Positions 50,578-59,788 of a DNA stretch of 64,000 nucleotides are shown piece by piece. A program made the translations under genes and the position numbers. Every line of letters starts with the position of its first letter. Position 1 is the first letter of the stretch. The DNA is taken from the NCBI RefSeq assembly GCF_042427745.1, contig NZ_JBHMFA010000004.1. One strand, 5' to 3'. A model generated the notes under the pieces. The model was not told where the DNA came from. It saw nothing but the letters and a program-made list of their open reading frames with translations, and made no database searches. Source of the stretch: Algibacter miyuki. GTDB taxonomy: Bacteria > Bacteroidota > Bacteroidia > Flavobacteriales > Flavobacteriaceae.

Positions 50578-50666
50578 TACAATTAGCTTTAAAATATAAA
50601 TATACTTTTAATAACTGTAAAGGTCTGTTTGTAAATTAATATATTTATAAAATCTACAAAAAAAAT

Positions 50667-52028
50667 ATGGAAAAAATCATTAAAACATTTTCAGATTATG
50701 CTTGGGGGTTACCTCTAGTTTTATTGCTTATTGGAGGCGGATTGTATTTATTAGTTGTATCACGTTTTTTACCTTTTCGATATTTAGGTCATGCGATTCA
50801 AGTATTGAGAGGGAAATATGACAACCCAGATGATCCAGGAGAAATTTCACATTTTAAAGCTTTAACAACTGCCTTGTCTTCTACCATTGGTATGGGAAAT
50901 ATAGCAGGTGTTGCGGCCGCTATTTCTTTGGGTGGCCCGGGTGCTATGTTTTGGATGTGGGTTAGTGCCATTGTCGGGATGTCTACCAAGTTTTTCACGT
51001 CGTCATTAGCGGTGATGTTTCGGGGAAAAGATAGTAATGGCGATTTACAAGGTGGCCCAATGTATTTTATTACTGAAGGTTTAGGGAAATCGTGGAAACC
51101 ATTAGCTGTAATGTTTAGTGTTTGCGGTTTAGTTGGAGCTTTACCGGTTGTTAATGTAAACCAATTAACACAAGCTATAAACGATATTGTATTAACTCCA
51201 AACGGTGTTACGGTGGGATTGAAATCTAACCTGATTTTAGCGCTAGTTTTAGTGATTATTACATCGGTAATTATACTTGGCGGGTTAAAGCGAATAAGCC
51301 TTGCGGCATCTAAATTGGTTCCGGCTATGGTTATACTCTATTTTGCTTTGGTGTTGTTTGTTTTAATTTCCAATTACGAGGTGGTTCCAAAATATTTTTT
51401 TATGATTTTTACCGATGCTTTTGCGGCTAACAACTTTAAAGGCGAGCCTTTTTTAGGAGGTGTTTTAGGTGCATTAATTCTACTCGGTATTCGTCGTGGT
51501 GCTTTTTCAAACGAAGCCGGTATTGGTACCGCTCCCATGGCACACGGAGCCACTAAAACAAACGAACCTATACGCGAAGGTTTGGTGGCTATGTTAGGCC
51601 CAGCTATAGATACTTTAATTGTATGTACGTTAACCGCTTTAGCTATTTTAGTTACTGGGGTTTGGGAAACCACAGATAATAACGGCGTGAGTTTAACAGC
51701 TTCGGCATTCAGTCACGCTATGCCAATTTATGGCAAGTATTTACTTATGGTTTGTGTGGCTATTTTTAGTATATCGTCTTTGTTTTCGTATTCTTATTAC
51801 GGTTCCAAGTGTTTGTCTTTTTTAATAGGGGCCGATAAAAAACACTATTATAATTATCTTTATATTCTCAGTATTGTATTAGCGGTAATAATGCCGTTTA
51901 GCGCGATGCTTAACCTTGTTGATGGGGTGTTTGCGCTTATGGCTATTCCAACCATGATAAGTACTATTATACTCGCTCCCAAAGTTTTAAAAGAAGCTAG
52001 AAATTATATTCAGAGGATAAAAGCTTAG
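50667..52028 (+). CDS. Sodium:alanine symporter family (AGCS) transporter
   Basis: The 453-residue inner-membrane transporter has about eleven segments and the AGCS signatures ALSSTIGMGNIAGVAAAISL, GGPGAMFWMWVSAIVGMSTK, QGGPMYFITEGLG, RRGAFSNEAGIGTAPMAHGA and SYSYYGSKCLSFL. It imports alanine or glycine with Na+. The length is normal, and no partner gene is adjacent. Confidence 0.94.
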   Translation: MEKIIKTFSDYAWGLPLVLLLIGGGLYLLVVSRFLPFRYLGHAIQVLRGKYDNPDDPGEISHFKALTTALSSTIGMGNIAGVAAAISLGGPGAMFWMWVSAIVGMSTKFFTSSLAVMFRGKDSNGDLQGGPMYFITEGLGKSWKPLAVMFSVCGLVGALPVVNVNQLTQAINDIVLTPNGVTVGLKSNLILALVLVIITSVIILGGLKRISLAASKLVPAMVILYFALVLFVLISNYEVVPKYFFMIFTDAFAANNFKGEPFLGGVLGALILLGIRRGAFSNEAGIGTAPMAHGATKTNEPIREGLVAMLGPAIDTLIVCTLTALAILVTGVWETTDNNGVSLTASAFSHAMPIYGKYLLMVCVAIFSISSLFSYSYYGSKCLSFLIGADKKHYYNYLYILSIVLAVIMPFSAMLNLVDGVFALMAIPTMISTIILAPKVLKEARNYIQRIKA

Positions 52029-52216
52029 AGTTCGTATTCATTTTTGATTAAAACATTAAAATGTGTAACTAAAAAAACGAGTTATTAGTGTTTTTGAAAC
52101 ACTTAATTTTATAGTTAAATTTTTATATGTAAATTTAGCCATACCAACTGGAAGTATTTTACTTTTTTACCAATACTAACAGTCCGCTTTACCAGCTAAA
52201 CTAAACTAAATTTAAG

Positions 52217-52474
52217 ATGACAGACAAAGAAAAGGCGCAAGCCTACTGGAAGGAGAACATAAAATATGTTCTCCTTTTACTATTTATATGGTTTATTGTG
52301 TCCTTTGGGGCAGGAATCATTTTTAAAGATGCCCTCAATAATTTTAAAATGGGTGGTTTCAAACTCGGTTTCTGGTTTGCACAACAAGGTTCTATGTATG
52401 TATTTGTTGTTTTGATATTTGTATATGTTCGTTTAATGAATAAACTCGATAAAAAATACGGATATGATGCATAG
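52217..52474 (+). CDS. DUF4212 small subunit of a sodium/solute symporter
   Basis: The 85-residue protein has two membrane segments (about 15-35 and 45-68), beginning MTDKEKAQAYWKENIKYVLL and ending in MNKLDKKYGYDA. This is the DUF4212 family, found directly before VC_2705-type symporters. It overlaps the symporter start by 11 bases (52464-52474), so the two are translated together and form a two-part transporter. Confidence 0.9.
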   Translation: MTDKEKAQAYWKENIKYVLLLLFIWFIVSFGAGIIFKDALNNFKMGGFKLGFWFAQQGSMYVFVVLIFVYVRLMNKLDKKYGYDA

Positions 52475-54182
52475 TTTTTTTCTCTCAGGCATAGGTGTCC
52501 AAAACTGGACATACATTATTGTAGGTCTTACATTTACACTTTATATAGGTATTTCCATTTGGGCTAGAGCCGGATCAACCAAAGAATTTTATGTAGCCGG
52601 TGGCGGTGTATCTCCACTAGCTAACGGTATGGCCACAGCAGCCGATTGGATGAGTGCAGCTTCATTCATTTCCATGGCTGGTATCATTTCCTTTGCAGGG
52701 TATGATGGTGCTGTGTATTTAATGGGGTGGACAGGCGGTTACGTACTTTTAGCTTTATTATTAGCACCTTATTTACGAAAGTTCGGAAAGTTTACCGTAC
52801 CCGATTTTATTGGCGATCGTTATTATTCAAACACCGCACGTTCCGTAGGTGTGTTTTGCGCACTTATTGTATCCTTTACTTATGTGGCAGGGCAAATGCG
52901 TGGCGTAGGCTTAGTGTTTTCTCGCTTTTTAGAAGTTGATATTAATACCGGTGTTATCATTGGGATGATTATCGTGTTATTCTACGCTGTTTTAGGCGGT
53001 ATGAAAGGCATCACGTATACGCAAGTCGCACAATATTGTGTGCTTGTTTTCGCGTTTATGGTACCAGCCATTTTTATATCTATTCAAATGACGGGGAACC
53101 CTATTCCTCAATTAGGTTTTGGTAGCCAATTAGCCGATGGTTCAGGAACGTATTTACTAGATAAACTCGACGGTTTAAGTACGGAGTTAGGCTTTGCAGA
53201 ATATACCGAAGGCACAAAATCGTTAACCGATATTTTCGCAATTACATTAGCGTTAATGGTAGGTACAGCAGGATTACCGCATGTTATTGTTCGATTTTTC
53301 ACCGTTAAAAAAGTAAAAGATGCTCGAAAATCGGCGGGTTTAGCTTTATTATTAATCGCTATTTTATATACCGCAGCACCAGCCGTGTCGGTTTTTGCTC
53401 GAACTAATTTAATCGAAACGGTATCCAATAAGCCATATTCAAGTATGCCGGAATGGTTTACAAAATGGGAAACTACTGGGTTAATCACCTTTACCGATAA
53501 AAATAACGATGGCAATATTCAATATTTAGCAGATAAAGATAAAAACGAACTTGTAGTCGATAACGATATTATGGTGCTGGCGAATCCAGAGATTGCTAAT
53601 TTGCCCGACTGGGTAATTGCATTAGTAGCTGCGGGTGCATTAGCTGCGGCTTTATCAACAGCTGCCGGGTTGTTATTAGTTATTTCAGCATCTGTATCTC
53701 ACGATTTAATCAAGAAAATGATTAAGCCAGACATTAGCGAAAAAGGCGAATTAATCGCAGCACGTTTAGCGGCAGTAGCAGCTGTTTGTGTCGCAGGTTA
53801 TTTTGGCGTCAATCCGCCAGGGTTTGTAGCAGCAACCGTCGCGCTCGCTTTCGGGCTGGCAGCAGCCTCCTTTTTTCCAGCCATTATTTTGGGTATTTTT
53901 TATAAAAAAATGAACAAAGAAGGCGCTATTGCCGGTATGGTTGTCGGTATTTTATCCATGCTGTTTTACATGCTTAAATTTAAATTTGGCTGGTTTGGCG
54001 GCGGTACAAAAGCCGAGTGGTGGTTTGGCATTTCGCCCGAAGGTTTCGGTTCCATAGCCATGGTTATCAACTTTATAGTATCTGTTGTTATTATGAAATT
54101 CACACCCGAACCACCAGAGTATGTACAAGAAATTGTAGAAAATATTAGAATTCCAAGTGGCGCCGGAGAGGCAACACATTAA
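52464..54182 (+). CDS. VC_2705-type sodium:solute symporter
   Basis: The 572-residue SSS-family transporter has about thirteen segments, with EFYVAGGGVSPLANGMATAA, DWMSAASFISMAGII, GGMKGITYTQVAQYCVLVFA, GTAGLPHVIVRFFTVKKVKD and ALAAALSTAAGLLLVISASV. A soluble insert after residue ~330 contains DKNNDGNIQYLADKDKN, an EF-hand-like acidic loop (DxNxDGxI). The substrate in relatives is a small organic acid such as acetate or glycolate; that is inference here. It pairs with DUF4212. Confidence 0.92.
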   Translation: MMHSFFLSGIGVQNWTYIIVGLTFTLYIGISIWARAGSTKEFYVAGGGVSPLANGMATAADWMSAASFISMAGIISFAGYDGAVYLMGWTGGYVLLALLLAPYLRKFGKFTVPDFIGDRYYSNTARSVGVFCALIVSFTYVAGQMRGVGLVFSRFLEVDINTGVIIGMIIVLFYAVLGGMKGITYTQVAQYCVLVFAFMVPAIFISIQMTGNPIPQLGFGSQLADGSGTYLLDKLDGLSTELGFAEYTEGTKSLTDIFAITLALMVGTAGLPHVIVRFFTVKKVKDARKSAGLALLLIAILYTAAPAVSVFARTNLIETVSNKPYSSMPEWFTKWETTGLITFTDKNNDGNIQYLADKDKNELVVDNDIMVLANPEIANLPDWVIALVAAGALAAALSTAAGLLLVISASVSHDLIKKMIKPDISEKGELIAARLAAVAAVCVAGYFGVNPPGFVAATVALAFGLAAASFFPAIILGIFYKKMNKEGAIAGMVVGILSMLFYMLKFKFGWFGGGTKAEWWFGISPEGFGSIAMVINFIVSVVIMKFTPEPPEYVQEIVENIRIPSGAGEATH

Positions 54183-54193
54183 CATATAAATTG

Positions 54194-54370
54194 GGGCGTT
54201 ACCACCGCCAAGCTTTTAATAGCTTAGCGGTGGTCGGGCTTTCCGCTATATCTTTTTTTAGATTGTGTACGTATTTGTGAGCTTTAGCATAAAAATGAAG
54301 CTAGTTTTTAACGTCTAGTTTAAGGTTTTCAATCAAAAAAAAAGGATGCCGCATCAATCCCTAACGCGGG
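54194..54370 (+). repeat. Structured intergenic repeat, copy C (with an extra hairpin)
   Basis: It starts 11 bases after the symporter stop. The left module is GGGCGTTACCACCGCC and onward to GGTCGGGCTTTCCGCTATAT; the right module is AAAAAAAAGGATGCCGCATC and onward to CCCTAACGCGGG. The ends pair GCGTTA/TAACGC. Instead of CCACAAGGG it carries ACCACCGC and GCGGTGGT paired as an extra hairpin around a TTTTAATAG loop region. The middle is about 80 variable bases. The remaining 130 bases to the next gene are AT-rich with a promoter at the end. Confidence 0.8.
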
Positions 54371-54490
54371 TATATCCGCTAAAATTAGCACTCAAAAAGT
54401 GATTCGTTACCAATAATCTTCCATAACATCTTTTTATATTGAAATAGGTTTTATCATTTAAAACATGCTTAAGGTATTAGTTTTATCTAT

Positions 54491-54498
54491 TACTTTTG
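54491..54498 (+). promoter_or_regulatory. -7 element directly before the VOC-family gene
   Basis: TACTTTTG matches TAnnTTTG and ends four bases before ATG 54503, which implies a nearly leaderless transcript. There is no TTG at -33. Confidence 0.35.
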
Positions 54499-54502
54499 AA
54501 GT

Positions 54503-55171
54503 ATGAAAATTAAGGAACTCACCCTATTTACAAATCAAATTGAAAAACAAAAGCAGTTTTATAAAAATGTTTTAGGTTTCAATATACTGTTAGATTCCAA
54601 AGAAAAAGTGACCTTTAAAACGGGAGATGGTATGTTGAGTTTTCAATTTAAACAATCGGTTAAACCCGCACATTTTGCATTTAATATACCATCAAACAAA
54701 GTAGAAGAAGCCTTATTGTGGCTTCAAAAACGGGTAGTTATTTTACCCGATGGTGATCAGCAAATTTCAAACTTCGAAAAGTGGAATGCAAAAGCTATCT
54801 ATTTTTACGATGCCGATAATAATATTGTTGAGTTTATTGCTCGGGCCGATTTAAACCAAATAAGTTCAGAAGCGTTTTCATCAAAAAGCATCCTATCAAT
54901 AAGTGAAATAGGCTTGCCAACCGAAGATATAAAAACCGTGTTCCAATCCATTTCAAACATAAAATCAATTCCTGTTTTCGATGGCGATTTTAATCGGTTT
55001 TGTGCTTTAGGAAACCACGAAGGCTTATTCATTTTAATTAATAAAACCGTTAAAACATGGCATCCCACGCAAGAGGTTCCGCATACGGCCGATTTTATAG
55101 TTAAAGGAGATTACAACTTTAGTTTTATAAACAATGAAGTTATCCCGACTAATAGAAATATTGTAATTTAG
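54503..55171 (+). CDS. VOC-superfamily (glyoxalase-like) protein, two-module
   Basis: The 222-residue cytoplasmic protein has IKELTLFTNQIEKQKQFYKN and VLGFNILLDSKEKVTFKTGD in the first VOC module and FYDADNNIVEFIARADL at its metal-binding end. The second half (SISEIGLPTEDIKTVFQSIS) is a degenerate second module lacking obvious metal ligands. The substrate is unknown. It is followed 63 bases later by yaaA. Confidence 0.8.
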   Translation: MKIKELTLFTNQIEKQKQFYKNVLGFNILLDSKEKVTFKTGDGMLSFQFKQSVKPAHFAFNIPSNKVEEALLWLQKRVVILPDGDQQISNFEKWNAKAIYFYDADNNIVEFIARADLNQISSEAFSSKSILSISEIGLPTEDIKTVFQSISNIKSIPVFDGDFNRFCALGNHEGLFILINKTVKTWHPTQEVPHTADFIVKGDYNFSFINNEVIPTNRNIVI

Positions 55172-55233
55172 AGGTCTCAAAAAAAATAGTAAAACATAAA
55201 TACCAACCCTTTTGGGGCATTAAAAATATAAAG

Positions 55234-55992
55234 ATGAAATTAGTTATATCTCCAGCAAAATCACTCGATTTAGAAACCGAATTACCAAATAACGTACACA
55301 CCCAAGGTTCGTTTTTAAAACAAGCCGAACGTTTAAATAAGGTGCTTAAAAAGAAATCGGCAAAAGATCTATCAAAACTCATGAGTATTTCTGATGCTTT
55401 GGGGCAGTTAAACCACGACCGTAATCAAGATTGGACATTGCCATTTACTCCAGAAAATGCCCGACCAGCCGTATATGCTTTCAATGGCGATGTATATCGA
55501 GGCTTAGATGCTTACAATATCCCCGAGGAAAAAACAGAACTATTACAAAGTACCGTAAGAATTCTTTCGGGATTATATGGCGTTTTAAAACCAACCGATT
55601 TAATACAACCTTACCGTTTAGAAATGGGCACAAAAATGCCTGTAGGAACCAAAAAAAACTTATATGAATTCTGGAAAAAGGACATTGTAAAAGCCTTAAA
55701 TGAAGAATTAGAAGACGATGAAATCTTTTTAAACTTAGCAAGTAACGAGTACTTTAAAGCCATCGATAAAAAAGAATTGAAAGTACCCGTAGTAACCGCT
55801 AACTTTAAAGAATTTAAAAACGGACAATACAAAATAATCTCGTTTTACGCTAAAGAAGCGCGCGGGTTAATGGCACGTTATATTATTGATACCGATGCTA
55901 AAACTATAGACGATTTAAAAGGGTTTAATTACGGTGGTTATGGTTTTAGTGAAGAAATGTCTAAAGAAAACGACTTGATTTTTACGCGTTAA
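55234..55992 (+). CDS. yaaA: YaaA peroxide-stress protein (DUF328)
   Basis: The 252-residue protein shows KLVISPAKSLDLETELPN, LMSISDALGQLNHDR, PAVYAFNGDVYRGLDAYNI, ILSGLYGVLKPTDLIQPYRL EMG, and YNGGYGFSEE-type GFNYGGYGFSEEMSKEND at the C-terminus. In E. coli YaaA lowers intracellular iron under peroxide stress and binds DNA. The length is normal. Confidence 0.95.
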   Translation: MKLVISPAKSLDLETELPNNVHTQGSFLKQAERLNKVLKKKSAKDLSKLMSISDALGQLNHDRNQDWTLPFTPENARPAVYAFNGDVYRGLDAYNIPEEKTELLQSTVRILSGLYGVLKPTDLIQPYRLEMGTKMPVGTKKNLYEFWKKDIVKALNEELEDDEIFLNLASNEYFKAIDKKELKVPVVTANFKEFKNGQYKIISFYAKEARGLMARYIIDTDAKTIDDLKGFNYGGYGFSEEMSKENDLIFTR

Positions 55993-56066
55993 AATTAACG
56001 TTGTTTTTATAAGGTTTTAAATTGAAAATCTTAAATTCGAGCACAAACTAAAACACAAATTTATCA

Positions 56067-56792
56067 ATGTATTATTACCTTATTGTGGCGTTTCAAGTGT
56101 TTTGTGTATATCACATTTACAAAAACAGAAACTCGTATTATTGGGTGTTTCTAATTTTCTTTGTGCCTGTAATTGGATGTATTATTTATTTGTTAACCCA
56201 GGTTTATAACAAACGCGATGCCCAAAAATTAACGAGTGAGATTACGCATATTATAAATCCGACGAAGAAAATTAAAGACTTAGAAAGCAAGTTGGAATTT
56301 TCAGAATCGTACCAAAACAGAGTAAATCTTGCCGATGCACAATTAGAAAATAAAGATTATAAGAATGCTTTATCTCATTATTTAATGACGCTTAACGATG
56401 GTTACGAAAACGATTTTTACGTGAATAGTAAATTAGTGGAAGCCTATTTCCTGAATAAAGATTACAACAATGCCGTAGTTTTTGCAGATAAAATAAAAGA
56501 TAAAGTAGAATATAAGCAATCTAAAACCCAATTTATTTGTGGTTTAGCATACGAGAAATTAGGCGATTTTGAAGCTGCAGAATTCAACTTGAAACAAATA
56601 GATATTCGATATTCTTTTTATGATGAACGTGTGGTTTTAGCAGAATTCTATATCAGTAGAAACAAAAATGAAGATGCTAAAACTATTTTGGAAGAGATTC
56701 AAAAAGAAGCCCAACACATGACAAAGCCCAACAGAAAACTGTATCGATTTGCCGTGTCTAAAGCCGAAAAATTACTGTCGCAAATAGCATAA
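56067..56792 (+). CDS. Membrane-anchored TPR protein
   Basis: The 241-residue protein has two N-terminal membrane segments (about 1-18 and 25-45, VFLIFFVPVIGCIIYLLT), then a coiled stretch and TPR-like helical repeats (DYKNALSHYLMTLNDGYEND, KTQFICGLAYEKLGDFEAAE). It is probably an inner-membrane scaffold facing the cytoplasm. No family function is known to me. It is convergent with the bTHX gene four bases away. Confidence 0.78.
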   Translation: MYYYLIVAFQVFCVYHIYKNRNSYYWVFLIFFVPVIGCIIYLLTQVYNKRDAQKLTSEITHIINPTKKIKDLESKLEFSESYQNRVNLADAQLENKDYKNALSHYLMTLNDGYENDFYVNSKLVEAYFLNKDYNNAVVFADKIKDKVEYKQSKTQFICGLAYEKLGDFEAAEFNLKQIDIRYSFYDERVVLAEFYISRNKNEDAKTILEEIQKEAQHMTKPNRKLYRFAVSKAEKLLSQIA

Positions 56793-56795
56793 TCA

Positions 56796-56930
56796 CTATT
56801 TTATTTTAGCCTTCTTGCTAATATCAAGTTTGTTTTCAATAGAGGGCCGCTTTTTTATTCGTGGTCGGCGTGCACCAAAAGTACCTCTGTTTATTTTTCC
56901 GCGTTTTGTTTTTTTGTCTCCTTTTCCCAT
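56796..56930 (-). CDS. 30S ribosomal protein bTHX, 44 residues
   Basis: On the minus strand, ATG 56930 to TAG 56796 encodes MGKGDKKTKRGKINRGTFGA and then RRPRIKKRPSIENKLDIS, followed by KKAKIK. The start MGKGDKKTKRGKI is the bTHX signature of Bacteroidota. It is very basic and sits in the small subunit, where it stabilises the head RNA. It is too short to appear in many ORF lists and lies in an apparently empty gap. Confidence 0.93.
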   Translation of the reverse strand: MGKGDKKTKRGKINRGTFGARRPRIKKRPSIENKLDISKKAKIK

Positions 56931-56993
56931 TGTAGAATATGTTTTTTTATTACAAATAAGGTATTGAATTTTAGCTTAAAAACCAAGTAAAAC

Positions 56994-57668
56994 GTGTTTA
57001 AACATCAGCATCCATACCAACCGTTTATTAATGAGGATACTACAAAATTAATTGTAGGTACATTGCCGCCTCCTCGGTTTTCAACGGGCAAGCTTTTAGA
57101 AAAGGATGTCGATTTTTGTTATGGGAGTTATTACAATTCGTTATGGTTGTATATTGATAAAATTCATAATTTGAACTTGCGTTTTGATAATTCACAAGAA
57201 GCTATAGCTGAACGTAAGGCGTTTTTTATTCAGCATAAAATTGGAGTTTGTGATATTGTAAATAGTTGCGAACGCGATAAAATTGATGCTTCCGATTTAG
57301 GAATGAAAAATATAGAACTTCGTGATATTATTGGTTATTTAAAACAATATCCGAATATTGATACGTTGTTATTTACTGGCGGAAATAGTAAAAATGGACC
57401 TGAATATTTTTTTAGAAAACACATTAAAAACTATAACCTGAAATTGGACGTTGTTTTAAATGAAGTGCCACGAATTCATGAATTTAAAATGCCTGTTGAG
57501 TCGGTATCCGATGCACCAAGGATTATTAAAACAGTATCCTTAACATCGTCTTCAGGTTCTGCAAATAGGGCTATTGGTAGTATGCCGCTTTATAAACAGT
57601 TGAAAGCAAGTAACCCGGAATTTAACACCTTCGATTTTCGAGTAATGCAGTATAGAGAGTTTTTCTGA
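56994..57668 (+). CDS. Uracil-DNA glycosylase superfamily protein
   Basis: The 224 residues start from GTG 56994. LIVGTLPPPRFSTGKLLEKD, FCYGSYYNSLWLYIDKIHNL, GVCDIVNSCERDKIDASD and LLFTGGNSKNGPEYFF match the uracil-DNA glycosylase fold (GT-P-x and an N-rich loop). The catalytic Asp/His positions of true Ung enzymes are not clear, so a repair role is likely but unproved. It ends at the strong terminator at 57686. Confidence 0.78.
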   Translation: MFKHQHPYQPFINEDTTKLIVGTLPPPRFSTGKLLEKDVDFCYGSYYNSLWLYIDKIHNLNLRFDNSQEAIAERKAFFIQHKIGVCDIVNSCERDKIDASDLGMKNIELRDIIGYLKQYPNIDTLLFTGGNSKNGPEYFFRKHIKNYNLKLDVVLNEVPRIHEFKMPVESVSDAPRIIKTVSLTSSSGSANRAIGSMPLYKQLKASNPEFNTFDFRVMQYREFF

Positions 57669-57685
57669 TGTGATTTAAGCGAATT

Positions 57686-57724
57686 AAAAAAGCCCCGTTT
57701 ATTTTTAATAAACGGGGCTTTTTT
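57686..57724. terminator. Bidirectional terminator between two convergent genes
   Basis: AAAAAAGCCCCGTTTAT and ATAAACGGGGCTTTTTT form a long perfect stem with A and T tails, so it can stop both the glycosylase-family gene and the convergent M1 peptidase gene. Confidence 0.9.
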
Positions 57725-57753
57725 ATGAATAGAATTAAGTTTTAAATTGAAAA

Positions 57754-59610
57754 TTATTCAGGGTTATAACCTAGCATAGCATCAATTGTATTTGTTGTTA
57801 CCGAATGATAATTTTCCCGTGCTTTTTTATAAATTTCTAAAGCAACGTCTGTTTTGTTATTTCCTTTAAAGGCTTTGTAAATAGTTGAAACATACCAACG
57901 ACGTCCTACTTTTATCAAAAAAGCTTCAATTTGAGCATCAACATCGTTGCTGTGATAATCATGATTTATAGATTGCTCGTACCAAACCATAGCAATATAG
58001 GAGTTCTTGGAATGTGTTAAATCGAAAGTATTATCCAGTATTTTCATTTGTGCTGCCGACATGTCTTCTGGGAAATTACGAACAAAATGCACCCATTCTT
58101 GTGGCGTCCAAGTTTTAGTAATAGTTTTATCAATGCTGTTTGTTTTTACAAATTCTGCAACGGTTTTCTCAACCTGTTCAAACTTATCAGAAACAATAAT
58201 GGATTGGTTTTCTGGAATTCCAGGTTCGTAAATCCATGCTTCAGTATTGAAAGAGATTTGGTGTTTTTCGAGTAAATTTTCATTTAAATAAGTGATGAAT
58301 TTTTCCGTCGTAATCGTTGAAAATGCATTTGAATTAAAGTAGTTTTTTAGAAAAACATCAAAGTTTTCGCGTCCCACAGTTTCTTCTAAAGTTCTTAAAA
58401 ATAGATAGCCTTTATCATAAGCAATACTGTTCATGCCGTCGTCGGGATTTCTTCCGTCAAGGTTTAATTTTAATTTGGTATCGTTAGGCGTATCTTTAAA
58501 ACCTGCTAATTCTTCTTCTAAATCTTGTCTGCCAATACGGGCTAACATATTCGCACGATCTTTTCCGTAAAGGGCTTCCATAATGCGCATTTCAAAATAA
58601 ACAGTAAAACCTTCGTTAAGCCAAAAATCGTCCCATGTGGCGTTGGTTACTAGGTTTCCCGACCAAGAATGTGCCAATTCGTGAGCCACAAGCGAGGTTA
58701 AACTTTTATCGCCTGCAATTACGGTTGGTGTTGCAAAGGTTAAACGTGGGTTTTCCATGCCGCCGAACGGGAAACTTGGTGGTAAAACAATAACGTCGAA
58801 TTGTTCCCAAGCGTAAGTGCCGTAAAGTTTTTCTGCGGAAGCGACCATGTTTTCCATATCTGAAAACTCATTATATACAGCTTCAAGCATCGATTTTTCA
58901 GCATAAACACCAGTACGATTGCTAATGGGTTTATAAGCAATATCACCAACAGCAAGGGCTATTAGGTAAGGTGAAATAGGTTGTTTCATTTTAAAGCTGT
59001 AAACGCCGTTTTCGGTTTTTTCTTTTGGGTTTTCAGCACTCATAACGGCCATAAGTTGAGCAGGCACTGAAACGGTGGCGTTGTAGGTTAATCTAATTTG
59101 CGGACTATCTTGAATAGGAATCCATGTTCGTGTTAAAATTGCCTGACCTTGTGTAAATAGAAATGGTTGCTCTTTATCGGCCGTTTGTTGAGGTTTTAAC
59201 CATTGTAAGGCTTCTGTTTTGTTGGTGGTTTTGTATGAAACGCTAATACGCTTGGTTTCGGGTTTAATAGCTATTTTTAATGCATTTCCGAGTTGCTGGT
59301 CAAATGTGTCTAAAGAGAAATTAGTATCGATACCATCGGCTTGCACGTTTTCAATTTCTAAAAATTTAGAATCCAGGATAATTTCCGAAGCATTATTATT
59401 GGTGATTAAGTAAGATGCCGTTCCTGTGATGATTTCCGTTTCAAAATCGACTTTAATATCTAAATCCAAATGCGTTACAACGGCTTTGTTGGGTTGAGAA
59501 AATGAGTGAGGTTCTTCAATATAATGGTTTATAACTGCTGTTTTTGGAGTGTTTTGGCAGCTAGCAAATAAAAGCACTAAGCTGGCGAATAGGAGTAGGG
59601 TCTTTTTCAT
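57754..59610 (-). CDS. M1-family zinc aminopeptidase (leukotriene A4 hydrolase-like), lipoprotein
   Basis: The 618-residue protein has lipobox LLFASC (about residue 18), then the M1 N-terminal beta domain, exopeptidase motif FPFGGMENPRLTFATPTVI, and the zinc motif HELAHSW at about residue 309 with the distal Glu in WLNEGFTVYFE. The C-terminal HEAT-like domain (RRWYVSTIYKAF) completes the M1/LTA4H fold. It probably degrades peptides in the periplasm or at the cell surface. Confidence 0.93.
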   Translation of the reverse strand: MKKTLLLFASLVLLFASCQNTPKTAVINHYIEEPHSFSQPNKAVVTHLDLDIKVDFETEIITGTASYLITNNNASEIILDSKFLEIENVQADGIDTNFSLDTFDQQLGNALKIAIKPETKRISVSYKTTNKTEALQWLKPQQTADKEQPFLFTQGQAILTRTWIPIQDSPQIRLTYNATVSVPAQLMAVMSAENPKEKTENGVYSFKMKQPISPYLIALAVGDIAYKPISNRTGVYAEKSMLEAVYNEFSDMENMVASAEKLYGTYAWEQFDVIVLPPSFPFGGMENPRLTFATPTVIAGDKSLTSLVAHELAHSWSGNLVTNATWDDFWLNEGFTVYFEMRIMEALYGKDRANMLARIGRQDLEEELAGFKDTPNDTKLKLNLDGRNPDDGMNSIAYDKGYLFLRTLEETVGRENFDVFLKNYFNSNAFSTITTEKFITYLNENLLEKHQISFNTEAWIYEPGIPENQSIIVSDKFEQVEKTVAEFVKTNSIDKTITKTWTPQEWVHFVRNFPEDMSAAQMKILDNTFDLTHSKNSYIAMVWYEQSINHDYHSNDVDAQIEAFLIKVGRRWYVSTIYKAFKGNNKTDVALEIYKKARENYHSVTTNTIDAMLGYNPE

Positions 59611-59699
59611 AGAGTATTGAATTTTTAAAAAATTTACGACGAAGTTACTCGTTTTTGCTTTAAAATAAAGAATTAAACTAACATCGAAAAAATTAAACG

Positions 59700-59707
59700 T
59701 ACCTTTG
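59700..59707 (+). promoter_or_regulatory. -7 element of the DEAD-box helicase gene
   Basis: TACCTTTG followed by CA matches TAnnTTTG as at typA, 81 bases before ATG 59789; a leader of about 75 bases is predicted. Confidence 0.6.
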
Positions 59708-59788
59708 CAACTTAATATAAGAGATGGTGTTTACTACATAAATTGTCATCTCAACAGCTCGAATAAAGAGCTTTACTAAACAATTTTT

